Assembly (NCBI RefSeq): GCF_024362695.1
Contig: NW_026063241.1
Coordinates: forward strand, 808,501 to 872,500
DNA from: Pectinophora gossypiella
Lineage: Eukaryota; Arthropoda; Insecta; Lepidoptera; Gelechiidae
Direction: 5' to 3'
Length of the DNA: 64,000 nucleotides
The notes under the pieces are model-generated. The model was given only the letters and a program-made list of their open reading frames with translations. It searched no databases and was not told the DNA's origin. Both the position numbers and the translations under genes were made by a program. Below are positions 12,931-20,349 of this stretch, piece by piece (the stretch's first letter is position 1; every line of letters begins with the position of its first letter).

Positions 12931-15256
12931 TGTCTTGTTTTCCCGCCATTTTTTTTACCGCGATAGAATTTGACCAAGACTTGAATAGGTCTCGTGAAAT
13001 CAAACAAGTTCTAGGTGCTATAGTTTTGCCAGGCCGTAGGGTGACCCCTGATGCGGAGCAGTTTTCCAAGATGATGTTCCAATCACACCCCAATACATCA
13101 TTTTTACCTCTGAGACATTTTCTGGAAAAACAAAAATTTGTATGGCGGCCATCTTGTTTTTCGGCCATTTTGTTTTTTTTTTCACTGGCGATAAAATTTG
13201 ACCAAGACTTTAATAGGCTTCGTGAAAACAAAAAAGTTCCAGGTGCGATAGTTTCGCCAGGCTGTAGGGTGTCTCCCTGATGCGGAGCAGCTTTCGAAGA
13301 TCGAAAAGTATTTCCATATTCAACATGATGTTTCGATCACATTCCTTATACATCATTTTTACCCCCGAGGCATTTTCGGGAAAAACGAAAATTTTGTATG
13401 GCGGCCATCTTGTTTTTCCGCCATTTTGTTTTTTTTTCAGCGGGGATTGGATTTGACCAAGATTTAAATATGTTTCGCGAAAGAACAATTGCTCCAGGTT
13501 TTATAGTTTTGCCAGGCCGTAGGGTGTCTCCCTGATGCGGAGCAGATTTTGAAGATAGAGAAGTGTTTTCATACTCCACAAGACGTTCCGATTACATCTC
13601 TATACACAGTTTTTACTCTTGATGCATTTTCTGAAAAAACAAAATTTTGTATGGCGGCCATCTTGTTTTTCCGCCATTTTGATTTTTTTTCAACGGCCAT
13701 AGGATTTGACTAAGAATTAAATAGGTTTCGTGAAAAAAGAATCGATCCAGGTGCGATAGTTTTGCCAGGCCGTAGGGTGTCTCCCTGATGCGGAGCAGTT
13801 TTCCAAGATCTGGAAGTTTTCCCATACTCACCGGGAGATCCCGATCACACCCCCCATACACCATTTTCACCCCCCGACACTCCTTCTGGGAGAACAACTC
13901 TGTCAGTGAGTGAGTCAGTCAGTCAGTCAGTACATGGGTTTGTAGCTATATATAGTATAACTAGATGTCGCGTGGTTCGCTCGCAGCAAGCTGCTCGCGT
14001 GTCTTGTTTTCCCGCCATTTTTTTACCGCGATAAAATTTGACCAAGACTAAAATAGGTCTTGTGAAATAAAAAAAAATCTAGGTGCTATAGTTTTGCCAG
14101 GCCGTAGGGTGTCTCCCTGATGCGGAGCAGTTTTCCAAGATGACGTTCCGATCATCAATTTTACCTCTGAGACATTTTCTGGAAAAACAAAAATTTGTAT
14201 GGCGGCCATCTTGTTTTTCGGCCATTTTGTTTTTTTTTTCACCAGGGAAAAATTTGACCAAGAATTAAATAGGTTTCGTGAAAACAAAAAAGGTCCAGAT
14301 GCGATAGTTTCGCCAGGCCGTAGGGTGTCTCCCTGATGCGGAGCAGTTTTCCAAGATGACGTTCCGATCACACCCCTATACATCATTTTTACACCCGAGA
14401 CATTTTCTGGAAAAACAAAAATTTATATGGCGGCCATCTTGTTTTTCGGCCATTTTGTTTTTTTTTTCACCGGCGATAAAATTTGACCAAGATTTAAATA
14501 GGTTTCGTGAAATCAAAAATGTTCCAGGTGCGATAGTTTTGCCAGGCCGTAGGGTGTCTCCCTGATGCGGAGCAGTTTTTCAAGATCGAGCTGTATTGAA
14601 ATACTCAACATGACGATCCGATCACATCCCTATACATCATTTTTACCCCCGAGGCATTTTCAGAAAAAACGAAAAATTTGTATGGCGGCCATCTTGATTT
14701 TCCGCCATTTTGGTTTTTTTTCACCGGCGATTGGATTTGACCAAGATTTAAATACGTTGTGCGAAAAAATCATTGTTCCAGGTGCGATAGGTTAGCCAGG
14801 CCTTAGGGTGTCTCCCTGATGCGGAGCAGTTTGCGAAGATCGAGCAGTTTTTCCATAGTCAACGGGATGTTCCGATTACAACCCCATACACAGTTTTTAC
14901 CAACGAGGCAGTTTTTCAAAAAACGAAATTTTGTATGGCGGCCATCTTGTTTTTCCGCCATTTTGACTTTTTTTCACCCACAATAAAATTTGACCAAGAT
15001 TTAAATACGTTTTGTGAAAAAAGAATCGATCCAGGTGCGATAGTTTCGCCAGACTGTAGGGTGTCTCCCTGATGCGGAGCAGTTTTCCAAGATCTGGAAG
15101 TTTTCCCATACTCACCGGAAAATTTTGATCACATCCCCCATACACCATTTTTACCCCCCGACACTCCTTCTGGGAGAACAACCCTGTCAGTGAGTCAGTC
15201 AGTCAGTCAATAGGTACATGGGTTTGTAGCTATATATAATATAATAATAACTAGAT

Positions 15257-15404
15257 GGTGCTAAGTGCGCTCGCTGCTAAAGCAGCTTCGCGGGCGTTGT
15301 ATGTGGATTGACGTTTTCGTATAGTTTGTTTCGCATCACAGATTTGTAATAACTATTAAGACAGACACAAAAAGAAATAAAAAAAATGTGTAGGATATTG
15401 TTGG
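15257..15404. other. Flank between satellite array 1 and the exon-like array
   Basis: The array exits through a CTAGATGGTGCTAAGTG end followed by an imperfect GC-rich hairpin (GCTGCTAAAGCAGC). This is a variant of the starts used inside the array. The remaining 100 bases are AT-rich and show no further structure. Confidence 0.4.
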
Positions 15405-15410
15405 TTTATT
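15405..15410 (-). terminator. Candidate polyadenylation signal
   Basis: AATAAA on the minus strand lies about 30 bases beyond the stop codon of the candidate terminal exon at 15440-15601. The position is right for a poly(A) signal, but in DNA this AT-rich chance occurrence is likely too. Confidence 0.35.
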
Positions 15411-15439
15411 TTATGTTATCAAAAAAAAAACATATAACA

Positions 15440-15601
15440 TTATATTCTCTCTCTCTCCCTTGCATTGTTCCCATATGGTGGTGGGGTCTTTATTCCGAGT
15501 CTTTTCCTTCCACTTCGCTCTGTTGGATGTATCGTCTGCGGAAACATTGCAGGAACAAAGATCTTCTTTGATGACATCTGCTTCTTTGCCTTCTGTATTT
15601 C
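15440..15601 (-). pseudogene. Candidate terminal exon of the exon-like tandem array
   Basis: On the minus strand a TTAACAG acceptor is followed directly by GAAATACAGAAGGCAAAG, the same start as the upstream repeated exons (EMQKA.. / EIQKAKK). Read in phase 0, it gives 53 codons rich in Lys, Arg and Pro, including KKIFVPAMFP and KTPPPYGNNARERERI, then TAA at 15440-15442. Sharing its first residues with the repeat units suggests that a unit degenerated or diverged into the gene's end. An AATAAA lies just beyond. I do not recognise the protein. Most sister exons carry frameshifts, so the gene as a whole is probably dead even though this exon reads cleanly. Confidence 0.35.
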
Positions 15602-15717
15602 CTGTTAAAAATAAAATAATATTAATTTATTTATAATAACGTATAGATATAATATCCTTTTCTTAGTCGATAGCGATACGTTTTTGCCAAAGTGGTCGTG
15701 GTCGTCATGTAACGTAC

Positions 15718-15851
15718 CTAGATTCTTGTCACTATTGATTGCTGGCTGTCACACTGCTGCATTCATTGAAGAAGCTACCGACATCAGGCTTGGTTGATAT
15801 AATACTATTGTATTAATAATCTCCTACGCAGTTTTTTGCCTTCTGCATTTC
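15718..15851 (-). pseudogene. Exon-like repeat unit a (broken)
   Basis: Acceptor TTTATAG, start GAAATGCAGAAGG, donor CTAG|GTACGTTAC. It is 134 nt against 135 in the intact sister at 16878-17012. The frame begins EMQKAKNCVGDY and then meets TAA, so it cannot encode the full 45-residue unit. Confidence 0.5.
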
Positions 15852-15951
15852 CTATAAATAAAATATATATTAAATATTATATATAATTTCTTTTCCTTGG
15901 TCGATAGCGATACGTCTTTGCCAAAATAGTCGTGGTCGTCATATAACGTAC

Positions 15952-16078
15952 CTCGATATCTTGTAACTTTTGATTGCTGGCTGTCACACTGCTGCGTGCA
16001 TTGAAGGACTTCAGGCTTGGTCGATTTTATTCTATTGCAATCATAATCTCCTACACAGTTTATTGCACTCTGCATTTC
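15952..16078 (-). pseudogene. Exon-like repeat unit b (8-nt deletion)
   Basis: Acceptor TTCACAG and donor ATCGAG|GTACGTTATA are both well formed. The unit begins EMQSAINCVGDYDCNRIKS. An 8-nt loss in the middle (GAAGTCCTTCAATG in place of the longer sister sequence) makes it 127 nt and shifts the frame, so it stays open only in the wrong frame to its donor. Confidence 0.5.
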
Positions 16079-16167
16079 CTGTGAATAAAATATATATTAC
16101 ATTTTTTTTTCCTTAGTCTATAGCGATACGTTTATGCCAAAGTGGTCGTGATCGTCATGTAACGTAC

Positions 16168-16793
16168 CTCGACATCTTGTTACTTTTGATTGCTGGCTGT
16201 CACACTGCTGCATTCTTTGAATGAGCGGCCAACATCAGGTTTGGTTTATACAGGGTGTTAGTGACATCGTAACGAAAATTTTGAGGGGTGATTGAGGCCA
16301 TGATTCTGAGTTGATATCAAGTGGAATTTTCCGTCGCAAAAGTATGGAAGTGAAAATAATTTAAAAAAAACACAAAAAAAAATATGAATATTCAGACTGA
16401 AAATTCCACTTGATATCAACTCAGAATCATGGTCTGAACCATCCCCCTCAGTATTCGTTACGGTGTCATTAACACCCATACCTACTTGTATGGCTACTGT
16501 ATGAAGTTGTACGGGGTGTAAGTGACATCGTAACGAATACTGAGAGGGATGATTCAGCTGATTATTCTAAGTTAATATCAAGTGGAATTTTTCATCGCAA
16601 AAGTATAGAATTGAAAATAATTCAAAAAAACTAAAAAAATATCATGAATTTTGCGACGAAAAATTCCACTTGATATTAACTCAGAATCATGGTCTGAATC
16701 ATCCCCCTGAGTATTCGTTACGATGTCACTAACACCCTGTATAATACTTTTGTATTAATGATCTCCTACGCAGTTTTTTGCCTTCTGCATTTC
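16168..16793 (-). pseudogene. Exon-like repeat unit c, split by a MITE dimer
   Basis: Acceptor TTTACAG precedes 16793 and the donor GTACGTTACATG lies just past 16168. Removing the 489-bp MITE and its 2-bp TA duplication leaves 135 nt, the same length as the intact unit d. That match confirms both the exon boundaries and the insertion boundaries. The unit starts EMQKAKNCVGDH on the right-hand side of the insertion. Confidence 0.55.
16251..16739. mobile_element. Dimeric foldback MITE with TA target duplication
   Basis: The ends are CAGGGTGTTAGTGACATCG and its inverted copy ACTAACACCCTG, flanked by TA (16249-16250 and 16740-16741). Inside are two similar halves. Each is itself a long inverted repeat in which CTGAGTTGATATCAAGTGG pairs with CCACTTGATATCAACTCAG. 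The halves meet at about 16478-16511 around degenerate inner ends. The TA duplication fits a Tc1/mariner-mobilised MITE. No coding capacity. It has inserted into exon-like unit c. Confidence 0.85.
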
Positions 16794-16877
16794 CTGTAAA
16801 TAAAATATATAATTTATTTTCCTTAGTCGATAGCGATACGTTTTTGCCAAAATAGTCGTGGTCGTCATGAAACGTAC

Positions 16878-17012
16878 CTCGATATTTTGTAACTTTTGAT
16901 TGTTGGCTGTCACACTGCTGCATTCATTGAAGGGGCTGCTGACTTCAGGCTTGGTCGATTTTATTCTATTGCAATCATGAACTTCTACACAGTTTATTGC
17001 CATCTGCATTTC
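16878..17012 (-). pseudogene. Exon-like repeat unit d (only fully open unit)
   Basis: This unit is 135 nt, begins in phase 0 after TTTACAG and ends in phase 0 at ATCGAG|GTACGTTTC. It encodes 45 residues starting EMQMAINCVEVHDCNRIKS, with three cysteines and the ending VTANNQKLQNIE. A phase 0-0 exon can be repeated without disturbing the frame, which is what a tandem exon array needs. The 84-nt intron-like spacer to unit c is also a multiple of three and open, so the whole 219-nt period could be read through. I do not recognise the family. It is called pseudogene because its neighbours are broken. Confidence 0.45.
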
Positions 17013-17026
17013 CTGTAAATAAAATA

Positions 17027-18662
17027 CACTTCTCATCAAAAAAATCGAAACACCTTGAAAGTTTACGTTTTGTCAGGATTATCAGAAAAATGTGTACATT
17101 TAGGAATAAATGTTAAATGTCGTTTAATAGTGAGTAATATGAGCTTATCAAATCTTAATGTTAATGTTCTAAATTTAAATGAATTTTTCATAGGTTTCGT
17201 ATTTTGTTAAATGAGTCATTTTTATTCCGTATGGAGTATAAAGGAAATGGATAAAACAACACACGTAAATGAAAAAAAAAACTAAAAAACGTTTATTTAA
17301 TAACTTGTATTCCCTCCCCGAGCTCTAATTACTGCTTCCATACGGTTCTTCATCGATCGGATGAGAGTCACGATCACATGCTGTGGTATATTGTCCCATT
17401 CCTCTTGGATTGCATCTTGCAGCTGGCTAAGTGTTTCTGGGGCAGGATCTCTTGCTCGAATTCGTCTCTTTAATTCATCCCACAGATGTTCAATGGGATT
17501 CATGTCCGGGCTTCTTGCTGGCCATTCCATAATAGAGATATCGACTTCGTTAAGATAATCTCGTACGACGCCCGCGGTGTGAGCCCTAGCATTGTCGTGC
17601 ATGAATATGAAGCCGTTGCCAATAAAATGTGCATAGGGCATCACATGAGGCTCGAGACACTCTTCGACGTACCGATGACAGTTTAGTGCAGGCAGACGTG
17701 GCCCAGACACGAAAGCAAGCTCTGTCTTACCGTCGGCGCTGATTCCTCCCCAAACCGTCCACGAACCGCCACCATAGCTGACCTTTTCTTCAATGCAGCA
17801 TTGTGCATAGCGTTCTCCGTCTCTTCTGTAGACCTTGTTCCTTCCGTCGTTACCATACAGCATAATTTTACACTCATCAGAAAAGAGAACTTTGCTCCAC
17901 TGTAGGTATGACCAATTTAGGTGCTCACGTGCAAAGTTAAGGCGCGCTCTTCGATGGTCTGCAGTTAATTTCGGCCCATTTGCTGGCTTATGCGGTACCA
18001 GTCCACGATCCTTCAACCTTCTTCTAATTGTAGAGTCACTTACAGCCACCCTTCGTACAACACGAAGCCGCTGCTGCAGTTGAAAATCGTTAAGGCGTCG
18101 ATTTCTTAAAGAAGTTGTTACAATAAATCGATTATCTCGCTCAGAAGTGACCCGATTCCTGCCAGATCCTGAACGGCGCGTGAACAAACCAGTCTCCCGA
18201 TAACGTTTATAGACTCTATGAACAGATGACAGGCTTAGATGCAGTCTTGCAGCCACAACACGCTGACTAAGGCCAGAATCCAGCAATGCCACAACTTGGG
18301 CGGCTTCTGTGGGCGAAGTATCCATACGTTTTAGAAAAAAAACCTTTTTTCAGACGTCCCAAAGTCACAGTATTGAAATAAAAAACAAAAAGTTTAAGGA
18401 TAGGCGCCAATTTTTAGTTTTTAAACGCTAAATGTACTCCAACCCTAAACACACATTTGTCTCAAAACAGTGATTCATTTCGTTTATAAGATAAACAAAT
18501 GAAATTCTAATTTTGAATTTAGAATTTTCGCTTATTACTGTAATGGCCAAACTGCCAGCTATACATTTATGTATTTTTTTTCATCGTATGAATTTTTTTT
18601 TGTGTTAAATTCGGACAGAAACAATGAAAACGGAAGTGTTTCGATTTTTTTGATGAGAAGTG
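17027..18662 (-). mobile_element. Intact Tc1-type DNA transposon, 1636 bp
   Basis: The terminal inverted repeats begin CACTTCTCATCAAAAAAATC at 17027 and end as the inverse at 18662. Over about 27 bp they match very closely. TA lies on both sides (17025-17026 and 18663-18664), the Tc1/mariner target duplication. Removing the element restores a spacer that matches the other exon-array spacers (AAATAAAATA|TATATT), so the insertion site is clear. It contains one transposase gene on the minus strand and short untranslated flanks of about 270 and 340 bp. Confidence 0.95.
17297..18325 (-). CDS. Tc1-family transposase (DD34E), intact
   Basis: A 342-residue protein that should cut and paste the surrounding element in the nucleus. 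Residues about 5-115 form the two helix-turn-helix parts of a paired-like DNA-binding domain (LLDSGLSQRVVAARLHLSLS; SDSTIRRRLKDRGL), with the Arg-rich link RRSGSGRNR between them. The catalytic acids are D150 (LFSDECKI), D244 (MHDNARAH) and E279 (NPIEHLWDEL). The D244-E279 spacing of 34 residues is the Tc1 signature. WGG and MEWPARSPDMNPIE are also typical. Length is normal for the family and there is no stop or frameshift. The ATG lies about 340 bp inside the right TIR. The protein looks functional; activity is inferred. Confidence 0.95.
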   Translation of the reverse strand: MDTSPTEAAQVVALLDSGLSQRVVAARLHLSLSSVHRVYKRYRETGLFTRRSGSGRNRVTSERDNRFIVTTSLRNRRLNDFQLQQRLRVVRRVAVSDSTIRRRLKDRGLVPHKPANGPKLTADHRRARLNFAREHLNWSYLQWSKVLFSDECKIMLYGNDGRNKVYRRDGERYAQCCIEEKVSYGGGSWTVWGGISADGKTELAFVSGPRLPALNCHRYVEECLEPHVMPYAHFIGNGFIFMHDNARAHTAGVVRDYLNEVDISIMEWPARSPDMNPIEHLWDELKRRIRARDPAPETLSQLQDAIQEEWDNIPQHVIVTLIRSMKNRMEAVIRARGGNTSY

Positions 18663-18738
18663 TATATATTATTATTTTTTTCCTTAGTCTATAGCGATAC
18701 GTTTTTGCCAAAATAGTCGTGGTCGTCATGAAACGTAC

Positions 18739-18875
18739 CTCGATATCTTGTAACTTTTGATTGCTGGCTGTCACACTGCTGCATTCATTGAAGGGGGGCT
18801 GCTGACTTCAGGCTTGGTCGATTTTATTCTATTGCAATCATGAACTCCTACACAGTTTATTGCCATCTCCATTTC
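18739..18875 (-). pseudogene. Exon-like repeat unit e (2-nt insertion)
   Basis: Acceptor TTTACAG and donor ATCGAG|GTACGTTTC are kept, and the unit opens EMEMAINCVGVHDCNRIKS like unit d. Two extra C residues in the CAGCAGCCCCCC stretch make it 137 nt and move the ending VTASNQKLQDIE into another frame. Confidence 0.5.
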
Positions 18876-18961
18876 CTGTAAATAAAATATATATTATTTT
18901 TTTTCCTTAGTCTATAGCGATACGTTTTTGCCAAAGTGGTCGTGATCGTCATGTAACGTAC

Positions 18962-19089
18962 CTCGACATCTTGTTACTTTTGATTGCTAGCTGTCACACT
19001 GCTGCATTCATTGAAATAGCGGCCAACATCAGGCTTGGTAGTACTATTGTATTAAAATCTCCTACGCAGTTTTTAGCATTGTGCATTTC
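18962..19089 (-). pseudogene. Exon-like repeat unit f (most upstream, deleted)
   Basis: Acceptor TTTTAACAG and donor GTCGAG|GTACGTTAC. It begins EMHNAKNCVGDF and has lost several bases in the middle (128 nt), so the frame fails. No further unit is visible upstream on the minus strand; the next 60 bases are a TATATA-rich stretch. Confidence 0.45.
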
Positions 19090-19139
19090 CTGTTAAAAAA
19101 AAATAATGTTAATTTATATATATTAACTTTTATTTATAA

Positions 19140-19489
19140 ATATATACATATATATATTAGGTGATTTCCAAACTACCCAGGAGGTACACCCAGTAGCTCG
19201 CTTTTTTTCATGTGGTTCCCCCGCTAATCGAGGCCGCATCCACCTACTTATATGAGAAGTAGGTTCTATCTAATGAGTTAGCAATAGTCATTCAATAAGC
19301 AGAGAAATGTGAAAGAAAAAGCAATTTTTAGCTAAGGAATTTAAAATAAAAAGCAATTTTCAGCAATTAGCATGCAATAAGCAAAGCAATTACTCAGTAA
19401 TTGTCAAACATAAGCGAGTTGTATAATTTAAAGATATTATTGACAATAACAAACACGTACCGAGTTTGTTAATACTTACATTGAGTTAT
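19140..19489. other. AT-rich stretch without recognised features
   Basis: It contains a TA-rich run, the sequence CCAAACTACCCAGGAGGTAC and a partial direct repeat of AAAAGCAATTTT (about 19318 and 19350). I see no gene or named repeat. Confidence 0.4.
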
Positions 19490-20340
19490 CATCGCTAAGT
19501 TGACCAAATTATTAGTACAGGTTATCACATTCACTAAATGAAAATATGTGTTTTTATCAATTGTAACAATGCTTGCATGACCTAACCAACCGTTGGTGTT
19601 GTGGACGCCAATCTTCAAGAGACAAGTGGACGGGTGTGAGGAAAACTGGCAAGATGAACACGTCGGTGTGGGTGCGACTGGTGCACGGGAGAGAAGTGGA
19701 GCTAGTTGGCAGATGGAATTAGGCATCACTCTCTTGCTTCAGTTAAGTTCCACTCAGATCAGGTGGGTTGTCGCATGGATGAACATCGCATGGGTTGGAG
19801 TAATTCGGAGTAGAACTGTCCATGTTGTTCCCTTCATCGTAGGCACTTCAGTGGACTGTGGGTCGATCAACAATAGTTACGTGAGTTGGCTGTCAAACCG
19901 ATATGACGTGCCAGCCGAATCTAGCGACCAGGTATGCAGGGGATGGAGGTATCCTGTGGAGTAATCATATCAGCAAAGGTGAAAATGTCGGTTGGGAGTG
20001 AAATGGAGGGAGAAGGAGAGCTGCAGTCAGCGGTCACGATCTTGCTGTAAATAGACTACATGCTCAGTTTACGTGTAGTTGTAACTGTTCGAAGTTAATT
20101 GAAAACGATCGATATGCAAATTCCTGTTTAATGAAACAAGTAATAAATGAACAGGCAGGTATTTTTTCGGTATTTAAACGCTAAGACCGATGTTTGTTTA
20201 TTGATTAGCAGTGGTATGATGAATTCTTGGATACTGATGAATGCTAATAAGCTAAGTATTTAAAACAAAATCACATTCAGAAGCACTAAAAACACATTAA
20301 ATTAAAGAACGAAATAATACCGTATGAAATATTATTTAAT
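19490..20340 (+). repeat. Left copy of a large diverged inverted duplication
   Basis: The reverse complement of this region matches 33220-34030 along its length with many substitutions and small gaps. Examples on the complementary strand are ACTTCGAACAGTTAC / ACTTCGAACAATTAC, CAGGATACCTCCATCCCCTG / CAGGATACGTCCATCCCTTG and GATCTGAGTGGAACT in both. The medium-length open frames in the two copies run on different relative strands and are not conserved, so it is probably not coding now. It directly abuts the 164-bp array. Confidence 0.75.
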
Positions 20341-20349
20341 ATAATATAA

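Larger units (their letters stand above)
1282..15256. repeat. Satellite array 1: about 55 copies of a ~252-bp monomer, organised in composite units
   Basis: Each monomer contains, in order: GCCAGGCCGTAGGGTG, CTGATGCGGAGCAG, a variable 40-60 bp, TACATCATTTTTACCCCCGA, GGCATTTTC, GTATGGCGGCCATCTTG, CCGCCATTTTG, a T run, TCACCGGCGATAAAATTTGA, CCAAGATTTAAATAGG and a purine-rich stretch. GATGCGGAGCAG recurs at about 1460, 1713, 1967 and 2219, a period near 252. Neighbouring monomers differ by 10-30 percent, so this is not a freshly expanded array. It is broken by (GTCA)n blocks at about 2587, 3652, 3946, 4789, 7726, 10065, 11407, 12741, 12845, 13902 and 15186. Most are followed by a TA-rich spacer, CTAGATGTCGCGTGG and a small GC-rich hairpin. 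The spacing gives composite units of roughly 3 to 11 monomers. Because 252 is divisible by three, long spurious ORFs arise in several frames. Such ORFs begin and end at the shared CTGATG and are not genes. Confidence 0.93.

Noticed and set aside
1461..15181. Dozens of 60-219 codon frames on both strands across the satellite array (for example 6201-6755 and 10018-10677)
   Set aside because: They repeat with the 252-bp monomer, which is a multiple of three, begin or end at the same CTGATG sequence and occur in several frames of the same DNA.
19593..19964. 123-codon plus-strand frame
   Set aside because: The inverted homologue at 33220-34030 does not keep the frame; substitutions and gaps show no coding pattern.
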